Source: Microbacterium nymphoidis (lineage in GTDB: Bacteria > Actinomycetota > Actinomycetes > Actinomycetales > Microbacteriaceae). Taken from it: a stretch of 64,000 bases of DNA. Shown here one piece after another: positions 40,892 through 49,714 of this stretch. The number at the start of each line of letters is the position of its first letter. Position 1 is the first letter of the stretch. The stretch lies in assembly GCF_021044885.1 (NCBI RefSeq), contig NZ_JAJNOD010000003.1, positions 216,176 through 280,175 of the forward strand, given 5' to 3'. Made by a program: the position numbers and the translations under genes. Under the pieces are notes generated by a model. It was not told the origin of the DNA and did not search any database. It worked only from the letters and a program-made list of their open reading frames with translations.

Positions 40892-42313
40892 ATGCCGATG
40901 CGCCACACGAGACTCTCCGACACCAGCACCGAGATCACGGCAGGCCTGGAACGGATCCGCACCGAACTCGCCCTTCCCGATGCGTTCCCAGAGGCTGTCG
41001 AGAAGGAGGCATCGGCGGCGGTTGCAGCGCTCGCCCTGCCGGATGCGGACCTCACCGACATCGAGTTCGTGACGATCGATCCCGAGGGGTCGCGGGATCT
41101 GGATCAGGCGCTGCACATCGCGCCGGACGGCGACGGTCACGTCGTGCACTATGCGATCGCCGACCTGCCCGCTGTCGTTGCGCCGGGGGGAGCCGTGGAC
41201 ACGGAGTCACATGTGCGCGGACAGACGCTGTACGCGCCAGACGGGTCGGTTCCGCTTCACCCGCGCATCATCAGCGAGGACGGTGCAAGCCTGCGGGAGG
41301 GGCGCGTCCGCTCGGCCTATGTGTGGCAGATGACGCTGGATGCCGACGGCAACACCACGCACACCACGGTGCGCCGGGCACGGGTGCGCAGCAGATCGCA
41401 GCTGTCGTACCGGGAGGCGCAGGAGCGCATCGCGGCGAGCGACGGACTGCTCTCCCCGTTGCGGACGGTCGGGGAGCGGCGTCTCGCGCTGGAGACCGCG
41501 CGCGGGGGAGCGTCGCTCGACATGCCGGAGGAGGAGATCGTCCATGCGCACGGGTTCTGGCGGATCGAACGGCGCGACCTGCTTCCCGTGGAACAGTGGA
41601 ACGCGCAGATCTCGCTGATGACCGGGATGGAGGCGGCGAACATCCAGCTGGCTGCCGGCGCGGGCATCATCCGCACGATGCCTCGTCCCGCGGCGGCCGA
41701 CATCGACCTCTTCCGTGCCCAGGTCGCCGCTCTCGGCCTGGTCTGGGCCGAGGGGCAGACCTATGGCGAGTTCCTGCGCGGACTGGACCGGGACCGGCCC
41801 ACTACGCTCGCGGTGCTGAGTGCGGCTCGCCGCCTCTTCCGCGGCGCAGGATATCGCGTGATCGACGGTCCGCTCGCGGAGGCCGATGCCGTTCATGCGG
41901 CCATCGGCGCCCCGTACGCGCATGCCACCGCGCCCCTTCGCCGGCTGGTCGACCGGTACGCGCTCGCGCACTGCGAGGCTCAGGCGAACGGTGAACCTGT
42001 GCCGGCCTGGGCGAGCGCGGGGCTGGCGGAACTGCCCGGGATCATGCAGCGCACCGGACAGCTGGCGGGGCGGCTGGAGCGGGAGTCGCTGGACGTGGTG
42101 ACCGATGCCATCCTCGCGCCGCTGGTCGGGCACCGCTTCGACGCGATCGTCATCGAGCAGCGCGGCGACAAGCCGGCGCGGATCGAGCTGGTGGCGCCCC
42201 CGCTGGAGACCGACGCGCGTGTCGCGGCCCCGGCCGGCACCCGAATCCGGGTGAGGCTCGACAGCTTCGATGCCGAGAAGGGGCAGCCGACCTTCGTCGC
42301 GGCGGACGACTGA
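40892..42313 (+). CDS. RNB-domain ribonuclease (RNase II/R family, short form)
   Basis: 473 residues. The catalytic RNB motif EFVTIDPEGSRDLDQALHI contains the conserved aspartates that bind magnesium, and HATAPLRRLVDRYA is the second conserved block. The protein degrades RNA 3' to 5'. It lacks the full set of cold-shock and S1 RNA-binding domains of RNase II and R, which is the normal short actinobacterial form. TAGGTT at 40880-40885 ends six bases before the ATG (leaderless). Confidence 0.92.
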   Translation: MPMRHTRLSDTSTEITAGLERIRTELALPDAFPEAVEKEASAAVAALALPDADLTDIEFVTIDPEGSRDLDQALHIAPDGDGHVVHYAIADLPAVVAPGGAVDTESHVRGQTLYAPDGSVPLHPRIISEDGASLREGRVRSAYVWQMTLDADGNTTHTTVRRARVRSRSQLSYREAQERIAASDGLLSPLRTVGERRLALETARGGASLDMPEEEIVHAHGFWRIERRDLLPVEQWNAQISLMTGMEAANIQLAAGAGIIRTMPRPAAADIDLFRAQVAALGLVWAEGQTYGEFLRGLDRDRPTTLAVLSAARRLFRGAGYRVIDGPLAEADAVHAAIGAPYAHATAPLRRLVDRYALAHCEAQANGEPVPAWASAGLAELPGIMQRTGQLAGRLERESLDVVTDAILAPLVGHRFDAIVIEQRGDKPARIELVAPPLETDARVAAPAGTRIRVRLDSFDAEKGQPTFVAADD

Positions 42314-42370
42314 GCCCACCGCAAACCGTGTCCGCGGCCGCAGTGTCGGTAGTGCGACCGATAATGGATT

Positions 42371-43096
42371 GTGCCCACCTATCGAGATGAAGCCGTCGTG
42401 CTGCGCACCCACAAGCTGGGTGAGGCCGACCGGATCGTCACGATGCTGAGCCGTCGTCACGGCAAGATCCGTGCGGTCGCCAAGGGGGTGCGGCGTACGT
42501 CGTCGCGCTTCGGCGCTCGCCTGGAGCCGTTCATGGTGGCCGACGTCCAGCTGTACGCCGGGCGCTCGCTCGATACGGTGCAGCAGGCCGAGTCGATCGG
42601 CTCCTACGGCGCCGAGATCGCCGTGCACTACGAGCGCTACACCGCAGCCCACGCGATGGTGGAGGCGGCGGATCGCCTGGGAGACGCCGAGGCCACCGCG
42701 CAGCAGTACGTGCTGCTCGTCGGCGGGCTCCGTGCCCTCTCACGCGGCGAGCACTCCCCGCGATCGATCCTGGACTCCTATCTGCTGCGCGCAATGTCCC
42801 TGTCGGGGTGGGCACCCGGACTCGACGACTGCGCCCGCTGCGGCGAGCCGGGTCCCCACCAGATGTTCATGGCACAAGCCGGCGGCATGGTGTGCCGCTC
42901 GTGCGCTCCGGCAGGGGCCGCACGCGTGGAGCCCGCCACCATCGACCTGCTGCGTGCGCTCATCCGCGGCGACTGGGAGCAGATCGACGTGGCATCGCAC
43001 CGCGAGCACGCCGCGGCCGCCGGACTCGTGGCGGCGTACACCCAATGGCACCTGGAGCGCGGCATCCGCTCCCTGGCACACGTGGAGACTCCGTGA
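42371..43096 (+). CDS. recO: DNA repair protein RecO
   Basis: 241 residues. It has an N-terminal OB fold ([33 protein letters not shown]), a helical domain, and a zinc-binding CARCG with CRSCAP. RecO works with RecR to load RecA on SSB-coated single strands during gap repair. The GTG at 42371 follows a GATAAT box at 42360-42365 with five bases between, a leaderless arrangement. The stop overlaps the uppS start by four bases, as in most actinobacteria. Confidence 0.95.
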   Translation: MPTYRDEAVVLRTHKLGEADRIVTMLSRRHGKIRAVAKGVRRTSSRFGARLEPFMVADVQLYAGRSLDTVQQAESIGSYGAEIAVHYERYTAAHAMVEAADRLGDAEATAQQYVLLVGGLRALSRGEHSPRSILDSYLLRAMSLSGWAPGLDDCARCGEPGPHQMFMAQAGGMVCRSCAPAGAARVEPATIDLLRALIRGDWEQIDVASHREHAAAAGLVAAYTQWHLERGIRSLAHVETP

Positions 43097-43902
43097 CCCC
43101 GAAGCCCTACACGCATCGGGACGCCGTCCCGTTCCGCCCGGTCGACTGGACCGGCGAGTACCCGCCCGCGTACGCCCGGGGGAGCGTTCCCCAGCACGTC
43201 GCCGTGGTGATGGACGGCAACGGCCGCTGGGCCAATCGCCGTGGACTCTCGCGCGTGGAGGGCCACAAGGCCGGCGAGGCCGCCCTCCTGGATGTCGTGG
43301 CCGGTGCCCTGCAGGCCGGTGTCAAGCATCTGTCGGTCTACGCGTTCTCTACAGAGAACTGGGCCCGCTCGCCCGAAGAGGTTCGCTTCCTGATGGGCTT
43401 CAACCGGGAGGTGCTGCATCGCCGGCGCGACCAGCTCAACGAATGGGGCGTGCGCGTGCGGTGGGCCGGGCGGCGGCCGCGGCTGTGGCGCTCGGTGATC
43501 TCCGAGCTCGAGTACGCGCAGGAGCTCACCAAGAGCAACACGGCGCTCACCCTCACGATGTGCGTGAACTACGGCGGTCGCGTCGAGATCGCCGACGCGG
43601 TGCGCTCGATCGCCGATGACGTCTCGACGGGACGGCTGCGGCCGTCCGCGGTGACGGAGAAGCTGATCGCCAAGCGGCTCTACCAGCCAGACATGCCGGA
43701 CGTCGACCTGTTCGTGCGCTCGTCCGGCGAACAGCGCACCTCGAACTTCCTGCTGTGGCAGTCGGCCTATGCGGAGATGGTGTTCCTCGACACGCTGTGG
43801 CCGGACTTCACCCGCCGCGATCTCTGGCACGCCATCGACATCTACACCGGTCGCGACCGCCGCTTCGGCGGCGCCGTCGACGCTCCCGACACCCCGGCCT
43901 GA
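43093..43902 (+). CDS. uppS: Isoprenyl (decaprenyl/undecaprenyl) diphosphate synthase
   Basis: 269 residues of the cis-prenyltransferase family. Conserved regions: [17 protein letters not shown] (catalytic aspartate), [18 protein letters not shown], and [19 protein letters not shown] near the end. It extends a short prenyl diphosphate to the lipid carrier used for peptidoglycan and other wall polymers. The GTG overlaps the recO stop (GTGA). Product chain length cannot be read from sequence. Confidence 0.95.
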   Translation: MTPKPYTHRDAVPFRPVDWTGEYPPAYARGSVPQHVAVVMDGNGRWANRRGLSRVEGHKAGEAALLDVVAGALQAGVKHLSVYAFSTENWARSPEEVRFLMGFNREVLHRRRDQLNEWGVRVRWAGRRPRLWRSVISELEYAQELTKSNTALTLTMCVNYGGRVEIADAVRSIADDVSTGRLRPSAVTEKLIAKRLYQPDMPDVDLFVRSSGEQRTSNFLLWQSAYAEMVFLDTLWPDFTRRDLWHAIDIYTGRDRRFGGAVDAPDTPA

Positions 43903-43927
43903 CCCCCGAGGAGCCGTGAGCCTGGGC

Positions 43928-44992
43928 TCAGGGGAAGGCGAGTTCGGCGTCGGTGTAGAGATACAGACGCTGCAGCGAGGTGCCGAAGGGCTTGAGCGCC
44001 AGGCAGGACTCATCCGTGGTGCAGCGCGACACCGGATCGTCCTCGGAGTAGATCCGGAACGCGTCGATCTTCAGGCGCAGGTCCTGACCCTCCACGTTGG
44101 CCTCGAGGTCGCGCCCGGGATAGCCGACCGCATACCGCACGGCTCCGGCGTCGTAGCCCATCCCGATCCACGCGGCGCGCACCAGAGAGCCGACCGCCCC
44201 ATGGTCGGAGTGATCCGGACGACGCGGGTCGTCGCCCACGTGCATGGTGGCCTCGGTGGGAACGAGGGTGATCAGCTGGTGCGGCTGGAAGGCGGCGATG
44301 ATCTCCTGGACGCTTGCCAGGAGCTGGTCGCGTGTGACGACCGCGCCCGTGTCGACCTGGGTCATCTCGGAGATGGTCCCGGCGTTCATCGATTCCAGCG
44401 AGGCGCGTCCCGTGGCCTCGAACCCCGATCCGTTGAGGTTTCCATCCGGCAGACGCAGGAGCGTGATGCTCAGGCGCGCATCGTCGGCAGGAGCGATCAC
44501 GGTGGCGTGCATGCCGGTAAGGAGCGTGATCTCCCGGGTGGTCCACTCGACACCCGAGACGCCGCGCATCGCATCGTAGGCGTTGCGCAGACCGCGCTCG
44601 CGGCCCTCGACGTAGTCCATACCCTTGCCCGCGTCGCCGGCTGTGAGAAAGACGGTGTGTACGCATTCGCCTGAGCGCAGTGCCGTGATCAACTGCGGGT
44701 TGGCGAAGAGCAGATCGTCGTCGTAGTGCGCCATGATCGACAGGGTCGTGGGTGCGCCGTCGGGACAGGGGGCGGCAATGGGCGATACGGGCTGCGCCGC
44801 TTCAGTGGGGGTCGGGACGTCGACGGGCGTCGGAGCGCTCGTCGGGGCATCGGGGGTGAGAGGCGGGATCACGGGCGCACTCGCCGGGCTCGCGCATCCA
44901 CCGAGCACCAGGACGACCACGACGGCCGCTGCTGTGAATCCTGCTCGTATCGCTCCACGAATTCGTCCTCTTCCTGACGGGCCGTTCGTCAC
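43928..44992 (-). CDS. PIG-L family deacetylase, lipoprotein
   Basis: 354 residues. A signal sequence with lipobox VLGGC near residue 28 and a long proline/threonine linker (to about 75) are followed by a PIG-L/LmbE deacetylase domain with the metal-binding motif MAHYDDDLLF (the usual form is AHPDDE) and HSDHGAVG (HxDH). Family members remove acetyl groups from N-acetylglucosamine-type substrates; this one would act outside the membrane, perhaps on cell-wall sugars. The GTG at 44990-44992 is chosen for the ribosome site GGGGGAGAG upstream. A longer frame starts at 45040. Confidence 0.87.
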   Translation of the reverse strand: MTNGPSGRGRIRGAIRAGFTAAAVVVVLVLGGCASPASAPVIPPLTPDAPTSAPTPVDVPTPTEAAQPVSPIAAPCPDGAPTTLSIMAHYDDDLLFANPQLITALRSGECVHTVFLTAGDAGKGMDYVEGRERGLRNAYDAMRGVSGVEWTTREITLLTGMHATVIAPADDARLSITLLRLPDGNLNGSGFEATGRASLESMNAGTISEMTQVDTGAVVTRDQLLASVQEIIAAFQPHQLITLVPTEATMHVGDDPRRPDHSDHGAVGSLVRAAWIGMGYDAGAVRYAVGYPGRDLEANVEGQDLRLKIDAFRIYSEDDPVSRCTTDESCLALKPFGTSLQRLYLYTDAELAFP

Positions 44993-45070
44993 GTTCCGCT
45001 CTCCCCCTGATATCACTGTCAGCATCCTTGCACAGGGCATCGACGGGGATGTGTGCGGGTGGCCGTGTTC

Positions 45071-45976
45071 CTACCCTACGGCGGAGACGGCGCGACGCGA
45101 TGTGCGGCGGCTGAAGAGGATGCCCGCCACGATGATCGCGCAGCCGACGGGTTCGTTCCAGGTGATCGCCTCGCCCCGCACGAGCGCACCGAGCGCGACC
45201 CCGACGACGGGGGAGAGGTAGGTCACCGTGGAGGCGTTGGTGGCTCCCCACGCCGCGACGACGTTGGTGTTCCACACGTACGCCAGCCCCGTTCCCAGCG
45301 CCCCCAGCGCCAGCATGCTCGAGACCACCGGCACGGTGAGCGTGACGGGCGTGAGCGCGGTGAAAGGGGCGACGAGGATCATCACGACGGCGGCGATTCC
45401 CACCTGCATGGTCGCCACGGGTACGGCGGGAAGTCCGAGCGGCGTCACGAATCGGCGGAGGTACACGAAGGCAACGCCATAGGACAGGGTGGCGCCGAGG
45501 CAGGCCGCCTGCGCAGGCACGGCGTTCTCGCCCGAGAAGCCGTGCCACGGGCCGAGGACGACGATCACGCCCGCGAAGCCCAGCAGCAGACCGACCAGCC
45601 GAGGCGGGGTCAGGCGCTCCTCCCGCAGCGCGACGAGGGCCACGAGCATCGTCATCAGCGGCGTCGTCGCGTTGTAGATGCTGGCGAGACCCGAGTCGAT
45701 GAACTGCCCGGCCCAGGCGTACAGCAGGAACGGGATGACGCACAGCAGCATGGCCACCACGCTCAGGTGAACCCAGGTGCGCGGCTCCCGGGGAAAGCGG
45801 GACCGGGCGACGGCGCAGACCACGAGCAGCACGACGGCGCCGATGCAGACCCGTCCGAGGACAACCTGCACGGGGCTCAGCCCCTGAACGGCTTCCGCGA
45901 TGAAGAGGAAGCTGGAGCCCCAGATCAGCGCCGTGGCGATGAACTGGGCGAGGATGCCGATGCCGCGCGGGGTCAT
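45071..45976 (-). CDS. EamA/DMT-family transporter
   Basis: 301 residues with ten predicted membrane helices in two EamA repeats (TALIWGSSFLFIAEAVQGL and the ATNASTVTYLSPVVGVALG half). Members export amino acids or other metabolites; the substrate is unknown. GAGACT ends six bases before the ATG on this strand, in line with a leaderless start. Confidence 0.9.
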   Translation of the reverse strand: MTPRGIGILAQFIATALIWGSSFLFIAEAVQGLSPVQVVLGRVCIGAVVLLVVCAVARSRFPREPRTWVHLSVVAMLLCVIPFLLYAWAGQFIDSGLASIYNATTPLMTMLVALVALREERLTPPRLVGLLLGFAGVIVVLGPWHGFSGENAVPAQAACLGATLSYGVAFVYLRRFVTPLGLPAVPVATMQVGIAAVVMILVAPFTALTPVTLTVPVVSSMLALGALGTGLAYVWNTNVVAAWGATNASTVTYLSPVVGVALGALVRGEAITWNEPVGCAIIVAGILFSRRTSRRAVSAVG

Positions 45977-46058
45977 CGCTCCAGTCTCGTCGTGGCGGGT
46001 TCGCGACGCTGGCGGAAATCAGCCATCGCGCGGCGGAATTCCGCCGAACCCCTCCGGA

Positions 46059-46637
46059 TCAGAGGGCAGCGAGGAAACGGGTCGTCTCCCGTGGGTGCCC
46101 GAAGCGCATGACGCGCAGCCCCGGGAGCTCGGATCGGAGCCGAGGGATGTAGTTCTCCCGCCACTTGCGGTGCGTGCGCGCCTCCCAGCGCAGCAGGTGG
46201 TCCTCGTCCGTCAGTGCGTGCCAGAGCGGGGGCTCGACGTTGCCGGTGCCGGGCCAGACCTCGCGGCGTCCGATGCTGCGGGCGATCGTGCGGCGCACGA
46301 GGCGAGCACGCGCGATCCGTCGCGGATAGTCGAGCCAGAGCAGCAGCTGGCCCCGCTGCGCCAGGTGCATGCCGACCCCGGAACCCAGGTACTGCAGCTC
46401 GCTCACCCACCGGTCGCTGGCGGCGATCGCGGACACGTCGCGCTCGAACTCGGCACGCGGTGTCCAGTTCGGACCCCAGTGGAGCCGGTCGAGTTCGGTG
46501 TACGGCAGACCGAGGCGTGTGCTGACGGCGCGGCACAGCGTCGATTTGCCGATGCCCGTGACCCCGCAGACGAGAACGCGATCGTGGGCGGGAAGGGGAT
46601 CGGTGGGCAGCAGCAGCGGAGCAGGCGCTCCGCTCAC
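46059..46637 (-). CDS. P-loop nucleoside/adenylate kinase-like protein
   Basis: 192 residues. Walker A CGVTGIGKSTLC is close to the N-terminus, followed by ELDRLHWGPNWTPR and RRIARARLVRRTIAR. This resembles the small AAA_17/FlaR-type kinases often annotated as DNA topology modulation proteins. The substrate is unknown. The GTG at 46635-46637 overlaps the stop of the upstream peroxidase gene by four bases, so it is coupled to it. A longer upstream frame exists but runs through the peroxidase gene. Confidence 0.78.
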   Translation of the reverse strand: MSGAPAPLLLPTDPLPAHDRVLVCGVTGIGKSTLCRAVSTRLGLPYTELDRLHWGPNWTPRAEFERDVSAIAASDRWVSELQYLGSGVGMHLAQRGQLLLWLDYPRRIARARLVRRTIARSIGRREVWPGTGNVEPPLWHALTDEDHLLRWEARTHRKWRENYIPRLRSELPGLRVMRFGHPRETTRFLAAL

Positions 46638-47134
46638 CGCGGCAGGTTGGCTTCGATGACCTCGACGATGGCCGGGTCGTCCGGGCGCGTCTGCGGGCGG
46701 AAGCGGTGCACATTGCCGGCGGGCGTCAGAACGAACTTCTCGAAGTTCCACAGCACCGGACCGCGCTTGCCCTCCTCATCCTTTGCCTTCTTCAGGGCCT
46801 TGTACAAGGGTGCTGCGCCGGGGCCGTTCACCTTGATCTTGTCCTCGATCGGGAAGCTGATCCCCCAGGTGACGGAGCAGTACTCCAGGATCTCCTCCAT
46901 GCTGCCCGGCTCCTGCCCCAGGAACTGATTGCACGGGAAGCCGAGCACAGTGAACCCCCGGTCGGCGTAGTCCCGCTGGAGCTGCTCGAGCTGCTCGTAC
47001 TGGGGGGTGAGACCACACTTGGAGGCCACGTTGACGATCATCACGACATCGTCGGCGAACTCGGCCAGAGTGTGCTCGCTGCCATCGGAGGCGAGGAACG
47101 GGATCGCGCGCAGATCTGCGGTGGTATCGGTCAT
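46634..47134 (-). CDS. Glutathione peroxidase-family thiol peroxidase
   Basis: 166 residues, a complete GPx fold. The peroxidatic cysteine is in NVASKCGLTPQY, a second cysteine in GFPCNQFLGQEPG (possible resolving partner), and WNFEKF contains the conserved Trp-Asn. Actinobacteria lack glutathione, so it probably uses thioredoxin or mycothiol. TAGGCT ends six bases before the ATG on the minus strand (47146-47141), indicating leaderless transcription. It is coupled to the downstream kinase. Confidence 0.93.
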   Translation of the reverse strand: MTDTTADLRAIPFLASDGSEHTLAEFADDVVMIVNVASKCGLTPQYEQLEQLQRDYADRGFTVLGFPCNQFLGQEPGSMEEILEYCSVTWGISFPIEDKIKVNGPGAAPLYKALKKAKDEEGKRGPVLWNFEKFVLTPAGNVHRFRPQTRPDDPAIVEVIEANLPR

Positions 47135-47202
47135 TCTCCGAGCCTACGACCGTCTCGGACCCGGGCGGCGCTCCCCGCCCACGACTCTGGAAGAATGGGG
47201 GA

Positions 47203-48384
47203 GTGAACACGATGCTGGCAGAACAGAACACGGCGGGTCCTGCCGCCGCGCCGGCCCTGCGCATCGGACCGATCGAGCTGGATGCTCCTGTGGTCCTCGC
47301 GCCCATGGCCGGCATCACCAACACCGCCTTCCGGCGTCTGTGCCGCGAGTACGGGGCGGGGCTCTACGTGAGTGAGATGATCACCTCGCGCGCACTCGTC
47401 GAGCGCAACGCCGTGACCATGCGGCTGATCACACACCACGAATCCGAGACACCCCGGTCCATCCAGCTGTACGGCGTCGACCCGAAGACCGTCGCCGAGG
47501 CCGTTCGCATCATCGTCGCCGAAGACCGCGCAGACCACATCGACCTGAACTTCGGCTGCCCGGTGCCGAAGGTCACCCGCAAGGGCGGCGGATCCGCGCT
47601 GCCGTGGAAGCACACGCTATTCAACGAGATCGTCACCCAGGCCGTTCGCGCCGCCGAGCACCTTCCGCTCACGGTGAAGATGCGCAAGGGCATCGACGAC
47701 GACCACCTCACCTACCTGGATGCGGGTCGCATGGCGGAGGACGCCGGCGTCGCGGCGATGGCGCTGCATGGTCGCACCGCGAGCCAGATGTACTCCGGGC
47801 ACGCGGACTGGTCTGCCATCGCGAAGCTGAAGGAGACCGTCACGTCTGTGCCGGTGCTCGGCAACGGCGATATCTGGTCGGCCGAAGACGCCCGGCGCAT
47901 GATGGCGGAGACGGGCTGCGACGGCGTCGTGGTCGGCCGCGGCTGCCTCGGCCGCCCGTGGCTGTTCGGCGAGCTGGCGGAGGAACTCGGGCACGTCCCG
48001 AGCCCGAAGGTCGACGCCACGCTCGGCTTCGTCGCGCGCGCGTTCAAGCGCCATGCCGAACTGCTGGTCGAGTTCTTCGAGGATGAGGGCCGCGGCTGCC
48101 GCGACATCCGCAAGCACGTCGCCTGGTACTTCAAGGGGTATCCCGTGGGTGGCGACACCCGCGCCGCCCTCGCCACGGCGTCGAGCCTGCAGGAGATCGA
48201 TGATCTGCTCGGTACGCTCGACCTGGATGCGCCCTATCCCGGTGCGGGTGCCGAAGGGCAGCGCGGCCGCGCGGGCACCCCCAAGCGCACCGTCCTCCCG
48301 GACGGGTGGCTGGAATCGCACGACATCGCGGCGGATCACCGGAGCAACCTGACCGAAGGAGAAGCGGACACCAGTGGCGGCTGA
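47203..48384 (+). CDS. dusB: tRNA-dihydrouridine synthase
   Basis: 393 residues. The FMN-binding barrel starts APVVLAPMAGITNTAFRRLC. NFGCPVPKVTRKGGG contains the catalytic cysteine, and GNGDIW with GRGCLGRPWLF are FMN-contact regions. It reduces uridines in tRNA D-loops. The GTG start is supported by AAGAAT at 47191-47196 ending six bases upstream. Its 3' end overlaps dgt by 11 bases. Subfamily B is the most likely assignment. Confidence 0.93.
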   Translation: MNTMLAEQNTAGPAAAPALRIGPIELDAPVVLAPMAGITNTAFRRLCREYGAGLYVSEMITSRALVERNAVTMRLITHHESETPRSIQLYGVDPKTVAEAVRIIVAEDRADHIDLNFGCPVPKVTRKGGGSALPWKHTLFNEIVTQAVRAAEHLPLTVKMRKGIDDDHLTYLDAGRMAEDAGVAAMALHGRTASQMYSGHADWSAIAKLKETVTSVPVLGNGDIWSAEDARRMMAETGCDGVVVGRGCLGRPWLFGELAEELGHVPSPKVDATLGFVARAFKRHAELLVEFFEDEGRGCRDIRKHVAWYFKGYPVGGDTRAALATASSLQEIDDLLGTLDLDAPYPGAGAEGQRGRAGTPKRTVLPDGWLESHDIAADHRSNLTEGEADTSGG

Positions 48385-49714
48385 GCAGAAGTCGAGCGCC
48401 GGCCGGCGCATTCCCGAGGGATATGTCGCCGCCGACGTCGAGCGGTTCCACGGTGAGACTCACCGATCCGAACGGGACGACTTCGCGCGGGATCGCGCCC
48501 GTGTGCTGCATTCTGCCGCGTGGCGGCGCCTGGCGGCCAAGACCCAGGTGCTGAGTCCTGCGAGTCCCGCCGACTTCGCCCGCAACCGTCTCACCCACTC
48601 GCTCGAGGTCGCGCAGGTCGGGCGAGAGCTGGCGACGAATCTGCGGCTGAATCCGGACGTGGTCGACACCGCCTGCCTCAGCCATGATCTCGGGCACCCG
48701 CCCTTCGGCCACAACGGCGAACGGGCACTGAACGACTGGGCATCGGGGATCGGCGGGTTCGAGGGCAATGCGCAGACGCTGCGCATCCTCATCCGGCTGG
48801 AGCCGAAGGTGATGGATGAGGCGGGCCACGCCTACGGGCTGAATCTGACTCGCGCGAGCCTGGACGCCACGTGCAAGTACCCGTGGACCGCCGATGCCCC
48901 CGTGCCCGACCCGGGAGGCCGCCTGAAGTTCGGCGTCTACCCCGACGACGAGCCGGTCTTCCGCTGGATGCGGGAGGGAGCACCGGGGCGCGTGCGTTGC
49001 ATCGAGGCCGAGGTGATGGATCTCTCCGACGACATCGCGTACTCCGTCCATGACTTCGAGGACGCGATCGTCAACGGCTACCTCAATCCGGCGCGGCTGT
49101 CCGATCCTGCCGAGCACGAGGCTCTGGTCAGCGCCATCCAGTCGTGGGTGGGCTATGACTTCACCCGTGACGAGCTGGACGATGCCCTCTACCGCCTCAC
49201 GCGCCTGCCGGTGTGGCTGCGCAGCTTCGATCACTCCCGCGCCTCGCTGGCCCGGCTGAAGAACCTCACCTCCGAGCTGATCGGTCGGTTCGCACGCGCT
49301 GCCACCGCCGCCACGCGGGAGGCGTACCCCGTCGAAGTGATGACCCGCTACCACGCCCACGTCGTCGTGCCGCGCATCGTCGAGGCGGAGGTCGCGGTGC
49401 TGAAGGGCATCATCGGCGCCACCGTGGTGTCGATCGAGGGTCGCAAGTCCATCTACAAGGAGCAGCGGCGGGTGCTCAAGCGCCTCGCCACCGCCCTCTG
49501 GCAAGACGGCGCGCAGGCACTGGATCCGGTGTTCGCCGCCGACTTCCGCAACGCCGCAGACGACGGTGCGCGCAAGCGGATCATCGTGGACCAGGTCGCG
49601 AGCCTCACCGATCAGACGGCGCTCGCCTGGCACCGCCGTTACGTCGGAGAGATCGATCCCGCGGACGTCGGCATCTGGTCGCCGGGCTTCGGCGTCGGAG
49701 AGCGGCGGCACTGA
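48374..49714 (+). CDS. dgt: dGTP triphosphohydrolase-like protein
   Basis: 446 residues with an HD domain: RVLHSAAWRRLAAKTQV, RLTHSLEVAQVGRELA and the metal-binding SHDLGHPPFGHNGE. It removes triphosphate from dGTP or other dNTPs to balance pools. The GTG at 48374 overlaps dusB by 11 bases, and the stop overlaps the dnaG start by one base, so dusB-dgt-dnaG form one operon, the standard actinobacterial arrangement. Confidence 0.95.
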   Translation: MAAEQKSSAGRRIPEGYVAADVERFHGETHRSERDDFARDRARVLHSAAWRRLAAKTQVLSPASPADFARNRLTHSLEVAQVGRELATNLRLNPDVVDTACLSHDLGHPPFGHNGERALNDWASGIGGFEGNAQTLRILIRLEPKVMDEAGHAYGLNLTRASLDATCKYPWTADAPVPDPGGRLKFGVYPDDEPVFRWMREGAPGRVRCIEAEVMDLSDDIAYSVHDFEDAIVNGYLNPARLSDPAEHEALVSAIQSWVGYDFTRDELDDALYRLTRLPVWLRSFDHSRASLARLKNLTSELIGRFARAATAATREAYPVEVMTRYHAHVVVPRIVEAEVAVLKGIIGATVVSIEGRKSIYKEQRRVLKRLATALWQDGAQALDPVFAADFRNAADDGARKRIIVDQVASLTDQTALAWHRRYVGEIDPADVGIWSPGFGVGERRH

